Positions 1 to 11,277 of a DNA stretch of 64,000 nt are shown piece after piece (the stretch's first letter is position 1; each line of letters starts with the position of its first letter). The notes beneath the pieces were generated by a model. It made no database searches. It was given only the letters and a program-made list of their open reading frames with translations, and was not told the DNA's origin. Both the position numbers and the translations under genes were made by a program. The DNA is from Kingdonia uniflora (taxonomy: Eukaryota > Streptophyta > Magnoliopsida > Ranunculales > Circaeasteraceae), in contig JACGCM010001161.1 in the NCBI GenBank assembly GCA_014058105.1, positions 1,488,001 to 1,552,000 on the forward strand, in the 5' to 3' direction.

Positions 1-2
1 CG

Positions 3-1735
3 GGACAGCTCACCGAATTACGGGTGAATCTCCACGCAGGGGTTGAGAAACGTGCCGAACTCGAACTTCAATTAACAAAAGATCGTGAGTACTGAGATAA
101 AGATATCGATACAGAACAACAAGCTCATTTAACAATGCTCAAACGACACAAAGATTAGATGACAACGATGCAGACTGCACTAGAGGCTCTGGAAAATACT
201 CAGCAGGCTCCTCCAGCCAGGGGTCGCGATCAACTTCCAGAGACCTCCCGCATTTTATCAAGGTAAAGGTTGGAACCTCGGGGAGCCGCTAGTAAAGCCA
301 TTTCCAGGAATCCACCACATGGACTGTAGCCTTTCATCCATTTGAGGGGAGAAATTCAATCAAAAGTCAGTCGAGGTCACCCACTTTCCATCCGTCAGGA
401 GGAGGATCTGCGACCTCTACATCAAGTTCCATCACGAGATCGCTTGAGTGAAGGTACATGAACTCATCATCCCATGCCAGCACGTCCAGCGATTCAACCA
501 ACACGTCCAGCGATTCAACCAACATGTCATTACATCACGAAAGAGCATATGGACCAACGAATTAAAGAGTTGATTGAAGCACAAGTTCTGGCTACTACCG
601 GCGATGAAACAAAGTTACAAGGAAGTCTAATTGCCAAAGAACTATTCAATATGGAAGTACCGAAAAGTTTTCATACTCCCGAAATTCACAAATACAAAGG
701 TACTGACCCGAATGAGCATATTCAGCAATACCGCGATTCATTGGGGTTGTACTCCAACCGCAACCACATCCTCTGCCGCCTGTTTGCCACAAGTTTACAA
801 GAGGAGCCACTCCGATGGTTCCATTCTCTTCCTGAGGACTCTATCTACTCGTTTGATCAGCTGCAAAAATAGTTCATCAAGATATATGCTCATAACAGAG
901 ACAAAGAGGAGAACTTATATTCTCTTATCAGTCTTAAACAATCACATGGGGAAAAGCTTGAAGATTTCACAAAGATATTCCTTGAACTCCCAAGAAAAGT
1001 GGACAACCTTGACCAAAAAATAGCCGTTACCGCTTTCACCAATGCTCTCCTTAACAAACCTACAACGTTAGTAGAGATGATTACCAAAGTCCACAGCTAC
1101 GTTGACTTGGAGAGGTTGATGTATGAGCGACAAAAGTCTACTAAGTCTGTCCTCTTCACCAAATCCCCACCTGCAGAACGAACCAGGGAGCCTAAGGAGG
1201 AACAAGGAGATCAGAAATGCACCAAGGGAAATACTGGATACCCTTGGAGAAGCGGTCCGCAAAGCAAACCCGTCCTCCCAAAGTTGAATTCCCGAATCTC
1301 CACAATTCTTCCACTTTTATTGAAAGACCCGCTCTACCACACTTCTCAACCACTGGAACCCATCGAGAACCAATCTTTTTCCCTACACCATAAGGTAAAT
1401 CATCATTCTACTGACAATTGTTATGCTTTACAGCGAATGCTCGAGCTCATTTTCAAGGAAGATGGATGCTCGAATACATAGTCGATCTGAAGTCATATCA
1501 AGATGGCAACAAACAGAAACAACTCAAAGTTGTTCAGGTCAATGACAGAGCTGAGGAGAAACATCTCTACTATATTCACCTCAACAACATGATTGAAATT
1601 AACCAGATCACCAATTCCAACCGATCAAAGCGCCAGAGGCTCTCGGAATACTGTGATCTTACTCCTCAAGACAAAGAAGACAAACTTCTTCCAGAGTCTA
1701 GCAATCGCCGACTCATAATATCTTTTGAGGATTAG
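3..1735 (+). pseudogene. Tat gag polyprotein remnant
   Basis: An N-terminal heptad-rich stretch (from base 3, GQLTELRVNLHAG) precedes a capsid-like gag domain at 540-1100 with the conserved RWFHSLPEDSI and KYKGTDPNEHIQQY patterns. After it come the linker motifs NSNRSKRQR and LLPESSNRR, which are shared with the minus-strand Tat copy at 15085-15351. The reading passes through several stops (for example after FDQLQK at about 870) and frame changes. Structural protein of the virus-like particle in living relatives; non-functional here. Confidence 0.85.
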
Positions 1736-1779
1736 AATACTAGCCATGTAAAATTTCCACATCATGATGCGTTAGTCAT

Positions 1780-2200
1780 AATGCTCAAGATGAAACAGTT
1801 CGTCATGTACACAATGATGATCGATACAGGAAGCGGAATTGAAATACTTTTCCAGAGTACGATCGACCAGATGGGTTTAGCCGACCAAGTCATTCAGAGT
1901 GACACAAACATTAGTGGTTTCAATGGCTCCAGGGAAGAATGAGTAGGCAAGATTATCTTACCCATTACCACAGGACCAACCACTATCGACGTTGTTTTAT
2001 ACGTCATCAATGTCAAGTCTCGTTATATGGGGATTATAGGCCGCTGTTGGATACACAATATGGAAGTAATAACTTCTACCTATTATCAAGCACTCTGATT
2101 CAAACACGACAACGGTATTTATGAGATCAGGGGTAGTCAGAAGCTCTCACGAGCTTGTGAAAATACTGTCTCTGCCATCCTAGATACCTCAAACAGATTG
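1780..2200 (+). pseudogene. Tat aspartic protease remnant
   Basis: The sequence reads MIDTGSGIEILFQSTIDQMG followed by INVSGFNGS-like and GIIGRCWI-like blocks. This is the retropepsin fold, with the active-site D(T/S)G retained as DTG. It closely parallels the better preserved protease at 14668-15015. A TGA interrupts the frame after GFNGSRE, and a frame change follows near 1940. It would cleave the gag-pol polyprotein in a working element. Confidence 0.8.
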
Positions 2201-2339
2201 GCCGCATAACAATTATAGAAAATTGATCACCTCGATGATCAATCACCTACAGAGGAACCCACAGAATATGTCAACATCGACGGACCTAGCAAAGGTACGT
2301 TCATCGGAACCAAGCTAGTTCAGCATGAGATAAAAGCTC

Positions 2340-3846
2340 TCATTCAGTTCTTGTAACTCAACCGAGACGTCTTTGCATGGTCTTTTGAGGAAATTCCTGG
2401 GGTTGACCCAGCCATGGCTTGCCACAAATTAGTTATTAACATCAACACCATGGCGGTCAAACAGAAATAGCGACGACTGTCACCTCATCTTCGAGATGAA
2501 GTTAACACTGAGATCAAGAAATTGATCAAAGTGGGATTCATTCGAGAAGCCCAATATCCATATTGGATATCCAACATTGTCGTTGCCCTAAAGAAGAACG
2601 GAAAAGTCTGTATTTGTATAGATTTTGCAAATCTGAACAAACACACTCCAAAAGACAGTTTCTCTCTTCCCGATATTCATCAGATCCTCAATTCAATAGC
2701 AGGCCATGATCTTCTATCTATGATGGACGCTGCTTCGGGATATAATCAAATCCCATTTCTAGAAGAAGATCAAGAGAAAATAATATTCATCACCGAAAGT
2801 GGTCTTTAATGTTACAAAGTCATGCCCTTCGGGCTCAAAAATGCAGGTGCCACATATCAACAATTGATGACTGCTATGTTCAAAGCATACTTGGGAAAAA
2901 TTGTTGAAGTTTATATCGATGATCTCTTGTGCAAGAGCGTACAGTCAAGTAATCACATCTCAGATCTTAATGCAATATTCAACATCCTTCGATCTTACAG
3001 AATTCATCTCAACCCTGATAAATGTCAATTCGGGGTACATTCTGGCAGCTTTCTATGCCACCTCATCAGTAAGAAAGGGATTGAGGCCAATCCAGATCAA
3101 ATTCGTGCTCTCCTCGACATGCCTTCTCCAAAGACAATAAAAGAGGTTCAAAAACTCATCGGCAAGATTGCCGCCATTAACCGCATTGTCTCTAAATCTT
3201 TAGACCGCTGTCGTTGGCTATTCCTATTACTCTGCGGATGTACAAAATATGGAAAGGTTCGGCCAACTGCGGAAGTCACATGGACACCAGAATGCGAAGC
3301 AATTTTTAAGGATTTCAAAATCTATTTAGGGAGGACTCCCATAATGAGCACCCCAGTAGGTAATGAGGAACTGATAATCTACCTAGCAGTCACAAATACT
3401 TCTCTCAGTTCAGTTTTCATTCGCCTGGAAGGGAAAATAGAGAAACCAGTCTTCTTCATCAGCAAAACACTCACCCCAGCAGAGATAAGGTACTCTAAAA
3501 TTGAGAAACTTCTTTTCACCCTTGTTTATACTGCGCAGAAACTCAAGCACTACTTCCAAACACATTCTGTCAAAGTTATGACAAACTGTCCGCTTCGAGA
3601 AGTTCTGTCCAAAAAAGAAAAATCACGAAGAGTACAGCAATGGTCACTCAGTTTGGGAGAGAATGATATCAAGTTCGAACAACGTCATTCTGAAAAAGGT
3701 CAGGCCGTTGCTGATTTCCTCGCAGATTTTCCAGTGGAAGATCCCGAGTGGGAGGAGCACGACCTGAAATTTTCTGAAAATACGGCAGAAAACCCTACCC
3801 TCAAGTCATTCGATAAAGGAGTTGACTGGATCACTACTTCAGGGTG
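2340..3846 (+). pseudogene. Tat reverse transcriptase and RNase H remnant
   Basis: RT blocks run in order: DVFAWSFEEIPGVDP, NIVVALKKNGKVCICIDFANLN, MMDAASGYNQI, MPFGLKNAGATYQQLM and the catalytic YIDDLL at about 2910. The RNase H connection follows (VQKLIGKIAAINR, PVFFISKTL, YSKIEKLLFTLVY, ADFLADF). In-frame stops lie near 2355, 2469 and 2807. The last 1 kb (2822-3846) is still open, so RT palm and RNase H can be read with confidence. It would copy element RNA into cDNA; inactive here. Confidence 0.9.
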
Positions 3847-3869
3847 AATGCTTCTCACAGATGAATCAA

Positions 3870-4309
3870 GATCGTTTTGATTACCCCTTCCAATGATAGA
3901 ATTAAGAAATCAATCCGCTTAGATTTTGAGGCCTCCAATAATGTCACCGAGTATGAAGCTCTTATTCACGAACTCGACCTCGCACTTGAGCTCGGCGTTC
4001 CCAAACTCTCAATTTTTCACAGATTTATTGCTGATCGTCCATCATTATTCTGAGCAGTACAAGAAAAATTGGAAGATGATCGACTACGCAACCCTCGTTG
4101 CAGATAGGATGAGTAGATTTACGAAAGCAACTCTCGAATATCCTCCTCGAGGTAAAAATAGACACGCCAATCCCTTAGCCTACCTAGCCGGGGTCTTAGG
4201 TACAGAAGCTCGATATCTCCAGATCGAAGTCATTTCAACCCCCAGTATTGATCACGTATCCGTATGCACGATCAACACTGAGGGCAATAAAGGGGGAAGC
4301 GACGATTAG
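3870..4309 (+). pseudogene. second (archaeal-type) RNase H domain, Tat-specific
   Basis: After the normal RNase H there is a second RNase H-like stretch. It reads ASNNVTEYEALIHELDLALE, a typical E-A-L-centred helix of the extra RNase H found in Tat elements. The tail includes NPLAYLAGVLGTEARYLQIE, the usual linker into integrase. At least one stop (about 4050) and a frame change split it. The extra domain supports the Tat assignment. Confidence 0.75.
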
Positions 4310-4379
4310 CGAAAGCCTTTCTTAGCCTATCTCGGTGTCGATAACAACCGCAATGGACCACTTCCAGCAGATCCAAAAG

Positions 4380-5549
4380 AACGCCGAAAACTGATCAATA
4401 ACTCAAACCGTTACATTACACATAACGGTATTCTATACCACCTTTCCGTTACAGGTCCCTATCTCAAGTACCTCTCAAAGTTAAAAGCAGACGAGCTGCT
4501 CCACGAACTACACGAAGGAACTTATGGCTCCCACACCGCAGGTAAATCATTGGCAAATCAAGCTATAACTCAAGGAGTATTCTGGCCCAGCATGCGCAAG
4601 CAAACAGAAGAGTATTCTCGCAGATGCAATACCTGCCAGAAACATGAACATATGATACGTGTCCCTGCCCTAGAACTCCATGGAAACAAGGCTTTCTGGC
4701 CATTCAAAAGATGGGCACTAGACCTCGTCGGTGAATTCCCTAACTGTCCAGGTAATCCCTACTCGTAGCTACCGATTACTTTACAAAATAGGTAGAAGCA
4801 GTTCCACTATGTCGAACCAGAGAAGATGAGGTCATCTCTTTTATCTGGAACCACATAATCATTCGATTTGGGTGTCCCCACTTAATTTGTATCAATAGCA
4901 GTCCCCAATTTGTGGGAGAAAAGGTCGTAACCTTCCTAAATCACCACAATTTCATTCACTCACCATTAAATCCATATTATTCTCAAGGCAATGGCCAAAC
5001 CAAAATCACCAACAAAACCATCGTGGATGGACTAAAAAAAGGCTTCACTTACAGAAAAAAGTGAATTGGGTTCACAAATTACCTCACGTCCTATGGGCGT
5101 ATCGAACCACTCCCCGACAATCAACCGGGTATACCCAATTCCTTCTTGCTTATGACACTGAGGCTGTCATTCCTTCTTAATATTATCATTCAGTTCGTGA
5201 TCACGAGCTGACTGACGAGGAAAATGAGTTCGAATTGGCTTGCAACCTCAACATGATAGATGAGACCAGGGAACGCGTCATCGCTAACCTAAGTCAATAT
5301 TATCATATGCTTGCCAAATCGTACAATAACCGAGTTAGGAGCCGTACTTTCCAAATCCAAGATCTCATCCTCAGAGAAATCCCTCAACACCGTAAAGAGC
5401 CTCATGCTGGGAAATTAGATGACAATTGGGAAGGTCCATTCATTATCACAGGTCTCTCAGGCCTGGGATCATACTATCTCATGACAGAAGAGGGAATCCC
5501 CATTTCAAATCCTTGGAACACTAGACGACTGAAACGGTATTATCGTTAA
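4380..5549 (+). pseudogene. Tat integrase remnant with damaged catalytic triad
   Basis: The zinc-binding HHCC module is visible (HELHEGTYGSH, then CNTCQKHE at about 4626). In the core the first catalytic Asp sits in ALDLVGEF. The second position reads INSSPQF where relatives have D-N/S-GPQF. The third reads GQTK where E is expected. So two of three DDE residues have changed, in addition to stops at about 4767 and elsewhere. The C-terminal stretch ends NTRRLKRYYR and stops at 5549, the usual Tat pol end. Confidence 0.85.
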
Positions 5550-5724
5550 GCGCCTTTCTACTCTATTTCTATTGTTCGCTTTTGTTTTTCCTTTCCAAAA
5601 GTGAGATTCTTATCTTCTTCCAATGTAAATTCTGAAACTTATCAATGAAAGTTTTTTTTTATCAATGTCATTTTCGAATATTCATCCACACTCTACAGAT
5701 TTAAGCATAATACTAGCTTACAAT
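5550..5724. other. Tat 3' untranslated region, AT-rich spacer
   Basis: No coding signal. It lies between the pol stop and the 48-bp repeats. Confidence 0.5.
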
Positions 5725-5873
5725 CAATATATCGGTAGGCCTAGATCGGGATAGCACTCGGTCTAGCTATCTCAATACATCAGTAGGCCTAGATCAGGAT
5801 AACACTCGGTCTAGTTGTCTCAATACATCAGTAGGCCTAGATCTGGATAATACTCGGTCTAGCTGTCTCAATA
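5725..5873 (+). repeat. three tandem copies of a 48-bp unit in the Tat 3' UTR
   Basis: The core taggcctagatc...actcggtctag recurs with starts near 5737, 5785 and 5833, a constant 48-bp period, with few differences between units. Tat-lineage 3' UTRs are known to carry short tandem arrays and have been proposed as seeds of satellite DNA. Confidence 0.9.
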
Positions 5874-6016
5874 CATCTCTGCGACTGTGACGAGTGTACA
5901 AACTCGTTTCACATCAAAGATTCAACCGGGCATAAGATAAAGCAAAGGTCATACTAGTTTTCATCTATTTCAATGTGTCTACAACAAATTCTATTTATTT
6001 TCAGGTCAAAGTCAAA

Positions 6017-9000
6017 TTACAGAGGATTCTTTTCTACTGATGGAGGATCAACCGGGTTTCCCTCCGCATCAAGAAGTCTCTCTTTCAGTTCGTGGGCCTT
6101 AGCAGCTCTACCTTGTTCTATGAGTTCAGCAGTTCGAGGACGCAGTTGGGTCTCCATGACACCCTGACAGTCTTCTCGATCTTTATGAGCTCTACAAACG
6201 TATCCCTGGTTCGACAGAGTTTTCAACAAGGTATCTCATTCTGACTCAAGTTTTTCAACTTCCTCTACAAAATATGCAACGATCATCCTTAACAGGTCAG
6301 ATCGGGACACATGAGGTAGTGCCGCTATTTCAAATTTCCCCTTCAACCTCACAAGACATAACTTTAACCTAGCACAATTATCCTTCCATTCACTTATTTT
6401 CGCGTCTGCCCTATCATGATAAATGGCATCTTCTTTCAACTTGGCAATATACTTCTCTAGCTTAGCTAAGTTCATAGCTTGTAACTCTACCACCAAGGCA
6501 CGAAGTTTCACAAGTTCCGCGTTCAACTTTTCCCTAGCTGGCAAGACTTTCAATAATTATTTCTTCCTCTTCACCAGCAGGTCCTTTGCTTTGATCTCCC
6601 CTTCCAGAACTTTCTCCCTGATAAGAGCAGCATCCAACTTATGTTGGCATTCCCTCAAATTCGTATTTCCCTTTTAGACATGCCCCTAAATACGAGATAC
6701 ATCACTCTCTAGATCTCTAATTCGACCTGAGAGACTAACTACATCCCCTCGAACCAAAGGAGCCTTAACCTCAGTTCTACTTCCTCCTGAACGCTCTCTA
6801 GCCCCGGCTCTCTTAGCACGAGCAATGGCTTAATCCTTTTCAGCTTTGAGCCGAGCAACTCTCGCGTTTAAGTCGTTGCACATGCATTGCATTTCTCTGA
6901 ATTCCATATTCTTGGCAGGGAGGGCTATTTGTAAATGTTTAGCTACAGCCTCAGAAGCCGATAAATTTTCTCGAACTAGCCTCAGCCCATCATCTTTTCG
7001 ATGAATTTTTGTCTCATGCGCTCCAGCTCGTTCCTACATTTCTGAAGATCAGATCGAAATTGATCCTTTGATTGCTCAAGCGCCTAAATACGATATTAAG
7101 ACGTATTGGCATGTTTATCCTTCAAAGCCAACGCGTCAATTTGACGTTGAAGTTTCTCGGCATGTTCACTTACCTCATATAGCATTTTCAATCCCTTCTT
7201 TATCTCAGAGTCTTTCTCCTCAACTTGAATAGTCAGGTCGGAAAGAGTCTGGTTCAACTTCTCAAATCTGAAATGCATTTTTACATATTGATCCTCTCTG
7301 TTCTCGTTCGCCTCCTTCATCTTATCGAACTTCTCCGTAAATTCCCGATTGCACATAAGTACGTTATCCTTACGTGCGCGAGATAAATCCAATTCGACCT
7401 AAGAAGTATAAACAAGTTTTAGTACAGTTTGATTCAGGAAATATAATTCCTAACATATACATACTACATTTCAAAAGACTGTGTGGTTTTTAAACATCTG
7501 CTTCCAAGTGTTTTTAGATTAAAAGTTTGAAGTCCATTCTCAGATGAATCCCTCGTGAATCGTCTTTTGGCGTACAAGGTACACATTTTCGATATTATTC
7601 CGTATTAATAGCATTTGATTTTTGCCATGTATTTCTATCCCGTTAACTTGATAAGCTTAACATTGGTATAACATACGAGTTTAAAAACCTATTCAGTTCT
7701 AACCTGTAGCTCCACTTGCGCAGACAGCAAGTTATTAGAGGTCTCTTTTTCCTTGGCCAGTCCAGACTCTAGGTCTTTTATTCTTAGAATCATCTCATTA
7801 ACTACCTACAAAAAAATTATAAGACAAAGTCAATCTACAGAAGTTTTCTTCCCCTTACACAATTCAAACTATTCACAAGTATTTATACAAAACATATGTC
7901 TACCCTACCTTCTCACTACCACCATCTGGGAGCTCGACATCATCCCCTTGATTGTCGAGCGTTGTCTGGCGAGAAACACCATCCAGACCATCCACAATTC
8001 CCACCACTTCTGCTTCCTCCTCATCTTAAACCTCAACGTAGGTGCCAGCTCTAAGGGCATCCACCTCCACCCTCGAATATTCCTTTAGCATTAGGTGACG
8101 GCCTAATCTATCATACTCCTCCATCATCTGGTCAAGATTGGCCTTTGCCCCGACCTGTAGCTGGCCGATCGCCACAATGTGAGAAGCCTTCAGCTGCTGG
8201 ACTTCCTTCATGGGTTCAGTCTTAGATCGAGTTAAGTCTTTCTCCAGTTTGACCTTAACCTTCTTAAGCTCACTTTTTTCTTCCTCTATACCGAGCCACA
8301 TCCCCTTGACAAGAAGAGAAACCTGCAAAAAATTATATCAATCTCAGTTCTTAGTTTGAAATATATAAAATATTTCTTTCTGCTATTATAAACTTACCAT
8401 CTTGCTCGTATCTTCCTTTCTTTGGAGAACCGCCAACCTGGCCCTGTCCTCGACCTCTTTGAGGTCATCCCCTGAAGCAGATCGCCCCTCAATGATTGCC
8501 TCTTTGAGGTTATCTTTTAAAACCTCACCACTTCCCGTGGTCCCGGAAGCCTGTAACGTCTTAAGCATCCATTTCTTCAGAAATAGCTGAGCTACTTTGC
8601 TCGGCTTAATAGGATTCGGCTGAGCTGAACATCCAGTTCCAGGGGTCTTGGACAAATCAGTTCGAACCCCATCGCCACTGACTTAAATTTTTCCCTCATT
8701 AACCTCCGCCATCGACCTAGTAGACTGAGCCTTTCGAACCTTTTTTGATCTGCTGTCAACTTTCTTCTTTCTACTCAAGCCGAGTTTCTCTAGAACGAGT
8801 TTGAGCTCAGTCTTCTCCTTAGCAACTTCGTCCAACAAGGACTCTTTCCTTTCTACTGTAGACTTCACACCTGTAATAACAGCATTTTTACTATCAACTA
8901 CAGTTGTCAATAATACATAACAATAATTCTATCTATGCATGTCTATACTTACTTTGCTTTACAGATCTAAACCGAAGGTCCAAAGGTTCTTCATCATCTC

Positions 9001-9544
9001 TTTGAAGGCAATTACCCTTCACCTATATGATGTTGTCATTCCAGGCTCGACCTGCCGAATTCAGATCGAAAAAGTGACGCCGAGTTACGCCAGCACAGAA
9101 ATATGATGCCCACTGGCCTTGAAATTCTTTTGCCAAATTGGTGAGGGGAAGGCTTAACCCATACTCTAATTGAGATAGGTAACACATAAAGCCCTCTGAG
9201 AGATCACTTCGAACATCCCCATCGAAATACTCTAACGAGATCGATTCATTTATACCTCTATCTCATTTTTCTACTTCCAAATCTGCCAACAGATAAAAAT
9301 ACTTTTCCCCCTCCGCTACCATACAACCCCTAAATTGCATGCCGACAAACTTTACACATTTACCCCACTTCCCTCCTACAGCCTTCTTGGCTTTACAAAA
9401 CTCTCTAAAGGCATCAGAACCTAGAGGATAAGACACCAATTGGCCAGGGAAACTCGGAAATTGTTCTAACCCTACTTCGCCTTCATTATCAGATTCACTC
9501 ATCCTACCAGAGGTCGATACCTCATTAACAGACGAACTACCCAT
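6017..9544 (-). pseudogene. spliced antisense gene inside the Tat element (gypsy-type transposon domain plus coiled coil)
   Basis: On the strand opposite gag-pol a long gene can be followed from ATG at 9544. Exons are 9544-8953, 8897 (or 8870)-8398, 8322-7909, 7805-7704 and 7398 to about 6017. Junctions are canonical (GTAAGT at 8952, GTAAG at 8397 with TTTTTTGCAG at 8323, GTAGGG with TTTTTGTAG, GTTAGA with TTCTTAG) and phases agree at every join. The first about 200 residues resemble the Pfam 'putative gypsy type transposon' region (GLSLPLTNLAKEF, then WNDNIIQVKGN). The rest is Lys/Glu-rich coiled coil. Stops lie at 9263, near 9020, at 8683 and 8026, and repeatedly in the last exon, so it is decayed. 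Antisense ORFs at this place are known in Tat elements such as maize Grande; their role is unknown. A (TA)n tract about 90 bp upstream could serve as TATA box (inference). Confidence 0.75.
8323..8397 (-). other. intron 2 of the Tat antisense gene
   Basis: Reading the minus strand, ATG|GTAAGTTTATAATAG opens and ATTTTTTGCAG|GT closes a 75-bp AT-rich interval between two coiled-coil exons in the same phase (0/0). It is the clearest of at least four introns in the antisense gene. Confidence 0.8.
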
Positions 9545-9635
9545 TTAAAAAAAACTCTACAGACACTTTTTCGGTCTATACAGGTATCTCTCACACTCAA
9601 CCTACATACAGGTTAAGGAATTTATCATTCTTCCG

Positions 9636-9655
9636 TCTATATATATATATATATT
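9636..9655. repeat. (TA)n microsatellite
   Basis: A run of alternating T and A lies upstream of the antisense gene start at 9544. It could act as a TATA element for that gene, but nothing more can be shown. Confidence 0.6.
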
Positions 9656-10164
9656 CAACATATATCTCTGATCGATCATTCATGTATAACATATATCTTT
9701 TTACATATAGAAATACGTCAACATGTATAGTTTGTATCTCTACTAACCTTCAGTATCCGAATGAGAGTCGGCAGTAGAGTTAAGCTTTCCCCTCATAACG
9801 CTGTTGTACTTCCACCTACGAGATCCAGGATCATTTTCCCTCTTAGACCGTTTATTACCTTCGGATAACTCTTTATCGAATCCCCTGATTTTTCGTCTTT
9901 CGCTCTGAGCGCCCTCAATTTTTTGTGGTAAAACATTTGTTTAGAGAAGAAGAAGAACTATTTATCCTTTCTCACTCATGCGGTTGGCATTTACTGCTCC
10001 TCGCACGAACCGTCCTCAATTCCAGAATTGAGGCGTCATTTCCACTCTCCATGTCAAACGCCTATACCTGTTCGATAAAACCACATTTCCATCATTATCC
10101 CGTTTCAAATTCCAAAAATTTTACACAATTTTTTCTCAATCAAAGACACTCGTGACTTCGGTTA

Positions 10165-10176
10165 CGAGGGGGGGAT
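10165..10176 (+). other. polypurine tract of the plus-strand Tat element
   Basis: The purine run acgagggggggatt sits immediately before the TGTA that opens the LTR. This is the expected primer site for plus-strand DNA synthesis. Confidence 0.8.
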
Positions 10177-10755
10177 TGTAGAGACTTATCCCTCGATCTC
10201 ACTCAAAATTAAGCTCACACAGCAACTCGATTTACCTCTATCTCAGGCTCACGCATTTTTAGCACTTAACGCTCCAGTCAACATTTCAACCATCCCCACG
10301 AACTACTCAAGAACGTGGGTTGAGCTAAACCCATAAAGCATTATTCATTCAAAGACACCTGTCTTCCGCCAACTTATCAGTTATTCAGTCAACCTCTACT
10401 AATCGTATTACTCGGAAGACGTATTCTAGCACGATAAAGAGCTGTGGAGAAGCCTATATAAAGGGACAATTCCAGAAAAGACAGCGACCTAAAAAATAAC
10501 TGAAACTTCTTTTTTATGAGATAAAAAGCATTTCTATGTTCTAGAGATCACTTGTAATAAAGATATCTACTCCAAGAAATAAAGATTCTTTTACGAAAAT
10601 CGTCAACCGAGATCGTGGTTTTTACCTATTTCAAGGTTTTCCACGCTAAAAATACCTGTTTCTATTTCTTACTTTACATTAGAGCATTGATACAGGATCA
10701 TTGGTGTGATATCTAATTCCTAATCTTCCCGAGCTTACGGAATTTGGCCATTACA
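10177..10755 (+). repeat. 3' LTR of the plus-strand Tat element
   Basis: It begins TGTAGAGACTTATCCC straight after the polypurine tract and is read to TTACA at 10755, giving the short inverted ends TGTA/TACA. A TATA box (tatataaag, about 10455-10463) and AATAAA signals (about 10555-10585) lie in the expected order. The 5' partner and its target duplication are outside the window, so the right boundary rests on the TACA end alone. Confidence 0.75.
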
Positions 10756-11277
10756 AGTACCATCTTCAATATTTACTGAATTGGTTCTGCCATAACTAGT
10801 AATCTGAAAATGGTGACGTGATGTACGTACCCTGCAGGTTAGTATATCCACCACAAATTTTTGTTCTCACAATAATCTGTAGTACATGGCGTTAAGTAAG
10901 CTTGACTCATCTCAGCTTCCTCTTTATACGTATAGGATATTTTTAAATAGATTTTATGCAATTCCTCAATAAACACATGGATAGGGAGATCTCTCACTTT
11001 TAAAATAATGTTATTTCAACTCTTGACATGATTAGTGTAAGCCATTCCGTATCTGAACAAATTATAAACAATTAAAATCAAACGCTAAATTATAATAACA
11101 TGATGACAAATGGAAACATAACAACTGCAAAAGGAATAGTAATGAGCTAAGGATAAATAATGGCAAAAAAATGACAAATAAGTATGTAAATGGTGTAATG
11201 ATGACTATTCCTGAAATAACAAATGACAAGTTGATCAATGGAGAATAATAACTTACCTACTCATTAGAATGTATAGA
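10756..11277. other. AT-rich unassigned stretch
   Basis: No coding or repeat signature was recognised. It lies between the Tat LTR and the decayed MULE and may include the MULE 3' end, but no terminal inverted repeat was found. Confidence 0.3.

Larger units (their letters stand above)
1..10755 (+). mobile_element. Ty3/gypsy LTR retrotransposon, Tat lineage, 5' end outside window
   Basis: The order gag, aspartic protease, RT, RNase H, a second RNase H, integrase, 3' UTR with tandem repeats, antisense gene, polypurine tract and 3' LTR is that of the plant Tat lineage. The second (archaeal-type) RNase H at 3870-4309 and the antisense gene downstream of integrase are the lineage-specific signs. 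The 5' LTR and primer binding site lie left of the window, because base 1 is already inside gag. Every coding domain carries in-frame stops, so the element is dead. A related element lies on the opposite strand at 14575-17464. Confidence 0.88.
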
